This document shows positions 32,233 to 42,400 of a stretch of 64,000 nucleotides of DNA, piece after piece (the first letter of the stretch is position 1; each line of letters begins with the position of its first letter). The translations under genes and the position numbers were made by a program. This stretch comes from Bryopsis sp. KO-2023 (lineage: Eukaryota > Chlorophyta > Ulvophyceae > Bryopsidales > Bryopsidaceae), in NCBI GenBank assembly GCA_030272585.1, contig BSYQ01000016.1, positions 496,001 to 560,000 of the forward strand. Reading direction: 5' to 3'. The notes under the pieces were generated by a model. That model was not told the DNA's origin. It was given only the letters and a program-made list of their open reading frames with translations, and made no database searches.

Positions 32233-32934
32233 CTATCCGCAGTCGGGCACTCTTTCGCAACTGGGCGCTCCTACGGGATTGTCGAAACGCAAGTCGATTT
32301 TGATGCAAGCGTCCGGCACAGTGGAATCACAGGTGTGCTCGCAGGACGGCTCGTCGACGCACTCATAGCCAGCAGGGCAGTCGATTTCTCCGCATTCCTC
32401 GAGTGCACCCACACAGGACTTCTCCTTCACTTTCATACACCCACGGCCCTTGGGGCAGTATGCCACTCCGCACTTGTTGCCTTGCTCCCATCCGTCAACC
32501 ACTCTGGGAGCATATTTTGCAATAATATTTGGCTTAGGCAAGCCTGCGTCATCGACACCCATGCACCGGCTGCGCTCCACTTCCTCGCACTGCTTATATT
32601 CTTCTTTGGGAAGGGGCACGCAGAAAGATATCTCTCCACCACCTTCACACCCGCCTTGGTCGTCAATGCAGGGCTGTCTGATGCACCTTTCATTATACTT
32701 GCATTTAAGACCAACCCCACAAGGTTGCAGCACCTCGCGACACGTCTTCCGCGTCTTCGTGCAACGCTTGCACGAGGGATTGCCACAATAGTCAGGAAAC
32801 TGGCAGAACTCGTCCCCGCACGAGGTTCCGCAAACGAGCCTCGTTTTTCCGCAGTCGCTGTTCGCGCCTTGACACACTGACAAACCGAAAAGCGTCACGA
32901 ACACCGCGAGAGAGAACTCGACCCGGAGCATCAT
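32233..32934 (-). CDS. Secreted cysteine-rich protein
   Basis: 233 residues in one exon. The N-terminus MMLRVEFSLAVFVTLFGLSVC is a clear signal peptide, so the product is secreted or enters the secretory path. The mature part holds about 28 cysteines, an even number, in repeated units such as CPKGRGC and CPAGYEC with CGVAYC and CGEIDC before them. This suggests several small disulfide-bonded modules. I do not recognise the family; extracellular matrix, inhibitor or adhesion roles are all possible. The second Met (residue 2) could equally be the start. The TAG stop and clean single frame support a real gene. Confidence 0.75.
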   Translation of the reverse strand: MMLRVEFSLAVFVTLFGLSVCQGANSDCGKTRLVCGTSCGDEFCQFPDYCGNPSCKRCTKTRKTCREVLQPCGVGLKCKYNERCIRQPCIDDQGGCEGGGEISFCVPLPKEEYKQCEEVERSRCMGVDDAGLPKPNIIAKYAPRVVDGWEQGNKCGVAYCPKGRGCMKVKEKSCVGALEECGEIDCPAGYECVDEPSCEHTCDSTVPDACIKIDLRFDNPVGAPSCERVPDCG

Positions 32935-34115
32935 ATTCTTGCCTACACGAAAGTTTCACGAGACACCCTTAAGGATCCCTGTGGCTCTGGTGAAAACAGG
33001 CTCTAGCCACGTGTGGAGAAAGGCCCTCTTATTTGAAGAGGGGGGCCGCGGCGGAAGGGTGTGAATCATTGCTGGCGAGCGTTCAACAAATAGTCAATTG
33101 TTGGTGTATGAGGGTTGAAACCAAACAGGCAATTCGCTTTGTCTGGAAATCCGTGCGTGTCAATCAGACCCAAACAAAGAAACGCTAATTCCGACTCGTT
33201 TTCCGTTCTCGTATGGACTTTTCCGTTGGCTTGTTTGCTGTTTGCTGCCCTTCGCAATCAATGGACATGCCCAAATGGACCAAGATTGGTTTGTCAACGG
33301 TACAAGAGAATTCAGGCTTGAACAAACAAACGAACAAGATATCATGCGAATACCTATTGCAATTGGTTTGTGCGTAGGTGGAACGAAAGGGAGGAGAATG
33401 AGGCACGAACGAGGGATGCTGTTGTATTAGAGGTAGGTGCCGTGGCAGCAGTAAACGAGTGAAGTAATGCGTGGCGAATGAAGTGTGATGGTTTCGAGCG
33501 GCAGCACAGCAAGGGCTCGTAGTGTTGCTTATGTTTTTTGGGCCAACGAACTGGGGTCTCCTCCCATCCCGATTCATTGTCAATGTCCAGAAGTGCTTTA
33601 AGTTTTTCGTTGGAAATCTCGTGTGGTGGAAATTGTCACGTTGCGATGAATGTTTTGAAGTAAATGGAAGGACGGCTCACTTTTTGTTGTGAACATTGGA
33701 AGTGAACGAAGTGCATGATTCTTTTTTTCTTCAGCAACCTTTGCTGAAGTGTTCGCTACTTATGCCTAACATTTTTGGCATGCTGGCGATCCAGAAAAAA
33801 CGTCTTGCATCACCCCCTTTTCTTTACAAGTTTTGGCCTGTGTCTTCAACAATCAATCAAGGGACTTGGTTGCTCAACAGTAACGCCCACTGGAATTTTT
33901 TATTTCTTTTCCGTCCAACTTAAATAGTACAAACAATAATAACTTATTCCCTGACAAGTAGTTTTGATTCAAACCAAAATCGATGACGCAAATGTTATGA
34001 GTTGCTTTCCAGAAGGTCGTCTTTTTCACCGACGCCTACTAAGTCCCACGGGATTAAGCACAGAGTCAAGTTTGCCAATCAGCCAGCATGAAGACTGCAT
34101 TTTTGACGCATCGAC
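32935..34115. other. Intergenic, no gene seen
   Basis: Nothing beyond short chance ORFs. It includes the 5' flank of the Cys-rich gene and the 3' flank of the ankyrin gene. Confidence 0.45.
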
Positions 34116-34603
34116 TCAGGGAGTGCCATTTTTCGTCAGGATATTGATGACATCCACTCTTCCGTAGTTCTCAGCCGTTTTAAGAGGGCTGAGGCCAGCC
34201 TCGTCGGTTACATTGGCGTTCGCCCCAGCCTGAATGAGCTCTTCGACCATCCAGATCCTATGAGAATAAAGCGACGCGAAATGCAATGGCGTCTTCGAAG
34301 CCAAAAACGAGTTGTTAGAATCGAAATATCTGACGTTCGGATTCGCTCCAGCCTTCAGCAACGTTTGTATTGCTGAATCTCTCCCAAAGACTGAAGCAAT
34401 CGCCAGTGGAGTGTTTCCTGCACTATCCTTCACTTCCAGATCAGCTCCCAGGTCGATTAAAGCCTGGAGAGGCGTCGTTTTCCCCCATTTCGCAGTGATG
34501 TGGATGGGCATCAGCCCATCGGCGTCCAGTGCTTCTAAGTCGGCGCCGTCATCTACCAAAGCTTCTACGCCCACTTCGATAGGGTTGCGTCCAGAAAACA
34601 CCG
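34116..34603 (-). pseudogene. Ankyrin-repeat gene, 3' half (cut off by CACTA-like insertion)
   Basis: 161 codons of ankyrin repeats, at least four units: GADLEALDADGLMPIHITAK, GADLEVKDSAGNTPLAIAS, GANPNVRY...TPLHFAS, GANANVTDEAGLSPLKTAE. It then ends with a stop at 34116. The frame has no ATG and runs straight into the transposon terminus at 34604. The 5' half of the same repeat lies at 46700-46782; both reach the CGG target triplet in compatible frames. Ankyrin repeats mediate protein contacts, so no specific function can be given. Confidence 0.85.
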
Positions 34604-34640
34604 CACTATGGGAAAACCCGCTCTGTGCGGGGTAGTAAAA
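34604..34640 (+). repeat. Left TIR of the CACTA-like element
   Basis: Thirty bases match the right end in inverted orientation except at positions 7, 13 and 15. It includes one CTGTGCGGGG motif, many copies of which lie near the right end. Confidence 0.85.
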
Positions 34641-35492
34641 TCACCGTCGACTTCCGCCGAAAATCGAAGTCGCGAAAACCGACGCGGCAGTGAAAGGAAA
34701 TGGTCGGAATTACAGTTGGTTATTCCAACCTGTCAGATCCAATCAATATACTTCCATTCATCCACAGATGGATTCCATGCTTGCTTTTAACAATCAGCTA
34801 TTCCAGTTTGTCAGACCAATCCAATGTACCTTCACTTCTTTAAGGATGGTCTCATAAGGTTACCTTCTTCTGACTCAACTTCTCCACTGCAGCTTTGCAG
34901 TTCCTTTTTTCTCCATTTTGCTGGCACTGGCTGCTGCCTCCCTTCCTGCCTCCTTCTCCTGATCTCCACTCCTACACTCCACTCAAGTTACTGGCCACTC
35001 ACTCGAATAAGACACTCTTTCCTTAACTTAGTAAACTTCACTCCAGTTCTCTCCATGACAGAAGAGATTTGGTGCCCAGACCTTTGGAGTTTTTGTGGTT
35101 TTAAAAGAAGAAGGATAAGAATGGACTTCGAGAAGGACAATTGAGTAGTGGAGATGAAAGGGAGAAGGAAACAGGATGGCTAAAGAAAGACATCCAGCCA
35201 GAAAAAACACAGTCGATTGCAGACATGCAATTGTTTGTTTGAAACCAAACACCATGGTTACAATCCAGGAAAAGAAATCAATCGGAATCCAGAACACCCC
35301 CAATTTCCATCCTCAACATCGAATCGAAAATTCCGTCACAGACAGCAGCCTGTCCCATTTGCATGCACCATTTCTCTACTTTCTGGATTTGGATCCGGAT
35401 TTGTGCCCTGCAAGGAAAATGGCACATCCAGAAAAAACAACTTCGCAACACAGGAAGCATGGAAATAAATTTCTATCCCGAAAAAACGACGC
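34641..35492. other. Left internal part of the CACTA-like element, no gene
   Basis: No coding sequence recognised. Two imperfect direct repeats ~79 bp apart (around 34,720 and 34,800, each with ATTCCA...GTCAGA...CCAAT) stand out. The DIRS-like pol stop lies at its right border; the exact DIRS terminus was not found. Confidence 0.5.
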
Positions 35493-38400
35493 CTAGGTCG
35501 CCCTATCCCGCGTTAAGTCGTCGAACACGAAACGTTGGGCGAGTGTTCGAAGTTCTCGCCAGGCGTCGGCCTCGGTGTCGAGAACATATCGGAAGACGGC
35601 ATCCGACCGCCATCTCCCCTGTGTTTTGATTTGTCTCACAGGGGCGCCTGCTTGACTCATAAGAGTGGCGCCCCCTTTGCGTAGGCTATGAGTGCCGTAG
35701 AGGTGGCGGGGTACTTCCGGCATAGCCGATGCGATGTACCCAGAAACACGGTCAGCAAAACCGCGAGGCGAGAGGTGTCTCGCCGCATTTCTCGCCAGCG
35801 GAAACACAAAAGCACTGCGTAACTGCAGCAGATACGCTCGCCCCCGCCGATCAGGACAAACTGCCGCTAAACTTTCTGGCAGTCGAGGCAAACGTACCCA
35901 TGTCCCCTGCCGATGGGTATCTGTTTTTGACTGCGGTAGAAATAATTCAAGTCCGTCTGGACTTGCCAATTTTAAGTGTTCTGCGCGAACACAAACGAGC
36001 TCAGAAACTCGCAACAGGCCGAAAAAAGCTAAGCAAAAAGCAAAGGCGTCACGAGTGCCAATCATCGATGAGACCGCATCAGCCGCCTTGACCAGCTTGC
36101 AGAGCTGGTCCAAGGAAAAGGGCTGCTTCGCTTGCTGCGTGCCTGTCCCGAGTTTTTTCTTTGCTGCTTCCACACACTGCTGAACGCCAGTCCACGTCCA
36201 AAGATCCTCCCCTTGCTGAAGCCACACTGTTTTGGCAAGGGCGGCCATTCCTGTCGCGATCGTATTGAACGCCAACCCCATCACGACTTGAACCGAAATC
36301 CAAGTTGCAACAGAATGCTCCGAAGCAGGAAATGGCGCCAACTGCGCCAAGTTGCAGACCTGCGAATATTGTCTGACCCTGGAAGCGTATGTCTGCTGCG
36401 TACTTGCTTCCAGATGCGCTTTGGCTAACGCGCGCCAATCCAACGCCTGTTCTCGTAGAACAGGATTTTGAAAAATGGCGGTAAGAGACCGTTTGGGGCT
36501 CCCTGGCACCGTCGGAGCTGGACGTAACGTCTTCGTCGAACAATGAATCGGGCTGGGGAAAACGACTGATACCACCGCGCAGTGCATAGCGTGACCTGAA
36601 CTCGTTCGGGGTGTCCCCGTCCCAACATCATTCCGCATCGTGCCTGGTAAAAAGGTATCTGCTTGCTGTGGCAAGCTGAAAGTATCACGGATATACGGCT
36701 TTAGAGTGGCAAACCAGGGAGCTGCGGGCCACCAAGGAATGACCAAAACGCCACTTCCGCCATGCGACAGTAAGTGGCGGACGACGTCGCCCAACATCGA
36801 GAAGGGGGGGTTGCCGTAAAACTTTCCCTGGGTCCACGCGAAAGACAAGGCATCGACGGCAAAAGCGCCGACGTCATGACTCTCTGAACAAAAAGGCAGA
36901 GGTTCGTCCGTTTCTGGATTCCTTTGCCGATTAAGGTTCGACGCAAATAAATCGATCGTGAACGGTCCCCATAATAACCACACGTAGTTGAACCACAGCG
37001 GGTTCAACTTGTAGTCCTCTGGGTGAAAAACCCGTGACTCTTCATCAGCACCGGAATCGATAATCGCCGCAGACCCAACGAACCCAATAGTCAAGGAAAA
37101 ATCTCCAAGCAACTCGAGGGTAGCTAAGGCGAGCACAAGCAGGTTGATTCCGTCGTTAAGGGAAGGAGAACCAGCGTTTTTCCAAAACCCCCGAACACCT
37201 GTAGAATCGGTGCGAACTAAAATTCGTTTCCCGACAACATGAGGCCAAAAAGCGACAAGTGCCGCGAACACGCCCTTCAACTCCGTCCAAACGGAATCGG
37301 TCGCCGTAAGAGTCGGCCAACGTCCCTGACCGCGCAGCGGCGTCACATTGTGGGATGCTGTAAAAAGTCTGGCTCCCCATCCAAGTCCGGACGCGTCGGT
37401 GTATAGAACCACACGGGGAGCCGTAGTTTCGACATTCATGCCGTTCAGTTTATCGAAATTAGCCTGGAGCAACCTCAAGTCGTCACGCACCTCCGGTGAG
37501 GGGTGTAACAAGAAGGAGTTATTACGGACCCCCTTCGACGAGATTGGCAATTTGCTCAAGAGCTGAAACATCGACCTAGAAAAAAATCGAGCCAAAGGAA
37601 TCGCGGGGAGGGTGGCGACGACGTAGCCGACCACACGCTCCGCCTGCTGTCCGGAAAAATGTTGCACCTGCAGCAGATTTCCGACGGCTTTTTCACTTTT
37701 CTCTAGTTTCTCTTTGCTGACAGAAACTCTCGCCATCGGTTCCGACTCCACGATAAAGCCAAGAAATTTAACGCGCTTCGTGGGAACGAGGTTAGACTTA
37801 GCCATGTTCAGTCGCAAACCGAGCTCAAACAGATCGGCGAAAACAATTCGCTGCGTTGCAATGACGTCTTCTAGAGACACGTTAAAGAACAGGGCGTCAT
37901 CGAAATACAAGACGACTCTGATGCCGAGGCTCCGCCATTTTCTGACTAGCGGCCGCAAAAGTTTGGTGTAAGCGAAGGGTGCGTTCGACAGCCCGAAAGG
38001 CACGCATTTGAATCGATAAACTCGTCGGTCGAGTTCGAAACAACAGACGCGTTGCAAGTCTGGGTGAAGGGGCAATTGAAAATAGCCCTTCTTAAAATCA
38101 AAGCCCCAAAGAAAATCCCCTTCGCGGAGCATTTCCTTTACGACTTTAATCCCTTCCAGACGAAAACCGGGAGCCTGAAGACATTCATTCACTGCGCGTG
38201 CGTCGAAGCAAAAGCGAAATAAGTCAGGAGGTGGTTTTGGCGCTGTCTGCAGCGGCGATAAAAAAGCCACTTCTTGCGAGTCGTCTTTGAGATGGGTCAC
38301 GTCTTCGACAGCGCCCCACTCTAACATTCGTTTGACTTCCGTTCTGAGAAATTTCCATTCGGGATCGCTAAGGCGATACTGTTTTAGTTGCCTCTTTGCG

Positions 38401-38527
38401 ATCAGAGTGTTTAGACCGTGCAGTTCCGCACGAAAACCATGTTTGACCCAACTAGGTACCGGCGAACCAGGAGAACACAAGGTTTTCCAGTGTTCGGAAA
38501 ACCGACTAATGTCGCCGGTTTTGAATG
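35493..38527 (-). CDS. pol: DIRS-like Pol: RT, RNase H, Dam-like methylase, tyrosine recombinase
   Basis: About 1,010 codons, with no ATG because the frame runs in from gag across the MITE site. Counting from a TTG at 38480: RT (FCFDARAVN, FGLSNAPFAY, YFDD ~195), RNase H (LYTDASGLGWGA ~355), and a Dam-like N6-adenine methylase block (DLFASN, then YGNPPF ~565, with VIPWW). The tyrosine recombinase (~720-990) has LLRVSEL for the first Arg, HSLRKGG (H-x-x-R) and GRWRS...FRYVL carrying the Tyr. All catalytic motifs look intact. The recombinase would insert a circular DNA copy without a target duplication. Only the MITE breaks the gene. Confidence 0.92.
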
Positions 38528-38535
38528 GCCCTGAT

Positions 38536-39840
38536 CAGACCTGGGCGCCGACCCGTTGGACCGGACCGGACCGGACCGGCAACCAGTTTCTGGACCGGAT
38601 TTGACCTTTCTTAGACAGGTCAAATCCGGTCTGGAAAGGTCAAATCCGGTCCAAGAAATGTCAAATCCGGTCTAGTAAAGGCCACCTTTTCTAGACCGGA
38701 TTTGACCTTTCTGGACCGGATTTGACCTTTCCAGACAGGTTATCGCCTGTCTAGTACGGTCATACTCGTGTGACCTGTTTTAGACCGGTGTGACCCTGTT
38801 TTAGACCGATGTGACGCCCAATATGACCTGTTTTAGACCGACTCCAAGTCGGTCTGGACAGGTGGGCCGCCTGTCCAGACCGACCTGGCACCTGTCTAGA
38901 ACAGGTCACACAATTAAGCACTTTTTAATGTGTTAATCGACTGAGAACTGATTCAATGGATTAAAGAACAAAGTATTATTTATTATATCCATTTTTAATG
39001 CATGAATGACGTGAGCCAAGCCCACCAGCCACCGACTAGAGGGAGTCGGTCGACTCAAGGAGGATTCGAACCCGGGTTGGCTAAGCCCGAGTCGAAGACA
39101 CTATCACTAGTGGACCCCACCACAGGGACGCTCAAAAGGGGGCCGTTACTTTTAAGTACCCGTTTAATTTTCCAAAATTAAACGGGTACTTAAAAGTAAC
39201 GGCCCCCTTTTGAGCGTCCCTGTGGTGGGGTCCACTAGTGATAGTGTCTTCGACTCGGGCTTAGCCAACCCGGGTTCGAATCCTCCTTGAGTCGACCGAC
39301 TCCCTCTAGTCGGTGGCTGGTGGGCTTGGCTCACGTCATTCATGCATTAAAAATGGATATAATAAATAATACTTTGTTCTTTAATCAATTGAATCAGTTC
39401 CCAATCGATTGATACACAATTAGCACGTTAAAAGTGCTTAATTGTGCGACCTGTTCTAGACAGGCTCCAGGTCGGTCTGGACAGGCAGCCCACCTGTCCA
39501 GACCGACCTGGAGCCGGTCTAAAACAGGAGAACAACCCTGTCAAGACAGGGTCGTTCCGGTTTTAGACAGGTCACATCGCCGGTCTAATAAAGGCGAAAT
39601 GTGGGTGTGACCTGTCTAAAAACGGAAAATCTGTCAGAAAACCGGTCCAGATTTCTGCAGATTTCCGAGGTTGACTGGACCGGAGTGGACAGGACCGGAC
39701 AGGTCACAACCTGTCCGGTCTTGCAAGGACCGGCGTTTTTTCGTTGGACCGGACAGGACCGGACAGGTCAGCCGGTCCATGGACAGGTTGGACCGGACCG
39801 GACCGGTTTTTCGCTGCCGGTCCGGTCGGGCCCAGGTCTG
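38536..39840. mobile_element. hAT-like palindromic MITE, copy 2
   Basis: 1,305 bp with the same CAGACCTGGGC/GCCCAGGTCTG ends as copy 1 and its own 8-bp TSD GCCCTGAT (38528-38535, 39841-39848). It is centred on an inner palindrome at ~39,170. It differs from copy 1 by few substitutions and by 42 bp (39,478-39,520) that copy 1 lacks; CGGTCT at both edges suggests deletion between short repeats in copy 1. It inserted into the DIRS-like gag-pol frame. The 8-bp duplication plus 1,305 bp would destroy that frame, so the DIRS-like element is older. Confidence 0.93.
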
Positions 39841-40810
39841 GCCCTGATCGCAAAGGTAACTGATAGCGAGTAGCCCACGTTTGAGCATCCGCGTATTCGA
39901 CTGATGGGCGCAACGCAGGACGTTTTTGTAGAACACCGAGAAACATCCCATGGATAGTCCGCCGCACCAGCAATCCATTGTGGCGAAACTGAAGGGAATC
40001 GACCAGGGACGTCAGTTTCTGGACAGTAACGTCTACGTTTTGTTGAACGCCCGGAACTACCGTCGCTATAGGTGCGACATGCATCTGGGGCATGCCGGGA
40101 ACCAGCTTCCCACGGCAATGAACAGCAGTTGTTAAGCATGGGAACTTACTTTTTCGAGGGCTGTCGGGTTCCCTGTCTGCATTTCGCTTGTTGATTGCTG
40201 GAAGTAACCTCCGGAGAAGCGATAACTCCTGTGACTGCGCCGGCTGTTTCCTGCCCGAAAACGTTCGTTGCATGGGTGGGGCTTCTGGCAGATTTTGCGT
40301 AGACAACCATTGGCTTGGAAAATTACTGTCCTCTGAGGCTTTGACCCGATCGTCGTCGGAGATGCGGCCAATTATCTGTGTCACTTGTGGGTTTTTCCAC
40401 CCGGCGCCATGCCCTTTCACCAGAATAGCGCGAACCAGAGCAGCACTACCACGGATTAGTTCCTGTCCGTCTGCCAAAGGCATCTCCCGGGACTGTTGGA
40501 ACGCTTTGTCCATTTCTAGCGACGCAGCGGCTGCTGGTCCTAGAAAGGTTGAGTGGATCAGCGGTGTAAGGCTCTCCTGTGTGGTGTTTGCACTCATACG
40601 TGCGAGTTCAGTTCGTAGAGACGAGTTTTCCCGGCGAATATCATTTTGCACCGCAGCAATGTCCGACACATGGGCGATGAGCTGAGACAGTTGCTCGGCC
40701 GTAGCCGGAGCAGATACTTCTTCTTCGATATCATGAACCTCTGGAGTGGATTCTGGCATATTTGCGCGAGTTGGGGAAATTCTTGACCAAAACCCCGTGG
40801 ACATCAACAC
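39841..40810 (-). CDS. DIRS-like Gag-type N-terminal region
   Basis: About 323 codons from ATG 40810 (another ATG two codons on) to the MITE border. The N-terminus is acidic, followed by a coiled-coil-like stretch (SQLIAHVSDIAAVQNDIRRE) and helical segments; no zinc knuckle. Position directly upstream of, and in frame with, the RT makes it the Gag-like part of a single polyprotein. The ORF as read today continues into MITE sequence and is not meaningful there. Confidence 0.75.
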
Positions 40811-41368
40811 GTGAGACCGAGATAGCAGTGGGCGTGAACGGGAGAGTATTTCAGCTGGACTGGCAGCTTGCGACAGATGGCCTTGGATTGACTTGGCTGA
40901 GGTGAAATGGAAGTTGAGTTGGGACCGAAAGAGTCGCCAGAAACAACTTGCTTACAGCCGTCCCGACGAAGGTCAACGAACTGTGTACTGCCAGGTTGCT
41001 GGACTTTTGCCAGGTTAACTGGACTGGCTGGAAACTCAGGTCAACTGGGCCTGATTGTGCACAGGGAAAACTTTCACAAAGACCCCAGGGAATTCGATAT
41101 CCAAGCTGGAATTTGTGAATGACAACACTATGAATTTGTGAAGTCGATATGTGTACTCAGCTGACGGAGCTGGAAGGCTCCAAATTGCCAGACTGTAGCC
41201 ACTGAGGCAAAGCCAGCCTCTGTAAGAGTGGCAGGGTTCCTGGGAACCACTATCTGTGTAAGAAAATTCCAGGAAGTTGACTGGACTTGGGGAACCTGTT
41301 TGGACAGGGACTTTGCCTCAAGTGAGGACTACAACCCTTGGGGGGTTGCGAAGAAAGAATAGTATTGC
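40811..41368. other. 5' region upstream of the DIRS-like ORF, no gene
   Basis: No coding sequence recognised. Probably the 5' non-coding part of the DIRS-like element or CACTA-like internal sequence. Confidence 0.4.
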
Positions 41369-41582
41369 CGGTAATGCCGGACTTGGTGCCAGGAACGCTG
41401 GACTTTGTTCCAGTAATGCCGGATGGGTGCCAGGAACGCTAGACTTGATGCCGGTAATGCCGGACTTAGTGCCAGGAACGCTGGACTTTTGTTTTCCGGT
41501 AATGCCGGATGGGTGCCAGGAACGCTGGACTTTATGCCGGTAATGCCGGACTTAGTGCCAGGAACGCTGGACTGAATGCCTG
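41369..41582. repeat. ~42-bp tandem repeat, five units
   Basis: Each unit contains GGTAATGCCGGA, GTGCCAGGAACGCTGGACT and a short variable spacer. Alternate units carry ACTTAG or TGGG after the GCCGGA, so the array may have grown by doubling of a two-unit block. Confidence 0.85.
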
Positions 41583-42160
41583 AAACCTGGCTGGTTGCCA
41601 AGGAATCGGACTTAGGAACAAAGGTAGGTACGGGTAGCCGGAACGGAGTAGATGGCGGAACTGGACTTTAAGGATGGCGGACACGCTAGCCAGGGGCAGT
41701 GGACGATGTTGTAGCGGTTGGTTGTTGACTGGAATGAAGAGGAGCCCACCGAGGTCCGTGTAGGAGGTGGTGTTGACAGCAACGCAGCAGCAATTTGTTG
41801 ATGGATGTGCAGCAGTAGTCTTGGACGCTTGCGGAACTTGTAGACGAAAACCACGGAACAGACTGAACTGTCGGTGGTAGAGAGAACTTGTTTTGTTTTG
41901 AGTGAATATCACCCACAACGCCAGCGACCTAAGCCGAAGGCGAGCAGGCGAAAACAAAAAGGAAAACAAGAATTACCTTGCTTGTTTTTCTTGCTGCTTA
42001 AATCGTTACTCTGAATAGTCATGAGTAACCGCAGCTTTTTCAGGCTCTTGTTCGCTTTACATGAACCCCTGTAACAGGCTTTACTTAATTCTCAAGTAAA
42101 GCTTTCAATACCTGGGTTCGACTCCCAGGCATTCCTGTGACGATCTGGGGCCGGAAAACG
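41583..42160. other. Non-coding, with a T-arm-like sequence
   Basis: No gene. CCTGGGTTCGACTCCCAGG (42109-42127) is a perfect T-arm with a polymerase III B box, but no acceptor or D arm fits upstream. It may be a tRNA-derived relic. A CTTTACTT...AAGTAAAG hairpin lies just before it. Confidence 0.4.
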
Positions 42161-42188
42161 CCGTCGCTGACGAAGTCGTCAGCGACGG
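42161..42188. repeat. Perfect short hairpin
   Basis: Thirteen-base arms CCGTCGCTGACGA/TCGTCAGCGACGG with a 2-base loop. It lies just before a small cluster of three CCCGCACAG motifs (42,207-42,255). Function unknown. Confidence 0.6.
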
Positions 42189-42400
42189 ATGAAACCGCTG
42201 AAATCAACCCCGCACAGTCAGCCCCGCACAGAACAGTAACCCCGCACAGAGGGTGTCGCCCCATAATCGCTACTCCCATAATCGCTACTCCCATGTCCGC
42301 TACTGCCACCACCGCTACTCGTCGGATATCGGGGCAGCCACATCCCAAAATAGCTTTACAGAAACCAACCCCGCTTTAGTAAACCGCACAAACGCTCCGC

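Larger units (their letters stand above)
35493..40810 (-). mobile_element. DIRS-like tyrosine-recombinase retrotransposon (coding region)
   Basis: Reads leftward: gag-like ORF (40810-39841), hAT-like MITE insertion (39840-38536), then RT, RNase H, Dam-like methyltransferase and tyrosine recombinase (38527-35493). RT plus a Dam-like domain plus tyrosine recombinase is the DIRS/PAT arrangement. Without the MITE and one copy of its target duplication, gag and pol form one continuous frame of ~1,335 codons. Terminal repeats were not found, so the outer limits (perhaps to ~42.1 kb) are open. Confidence 0.85.

Noticed and set aside
42109-42127. Possible tRNA gene
   Set aside because: The T-arm is perfect but no D-arm or acceptor stem pairs at the right distance; kept only as a tRNA-like relic.
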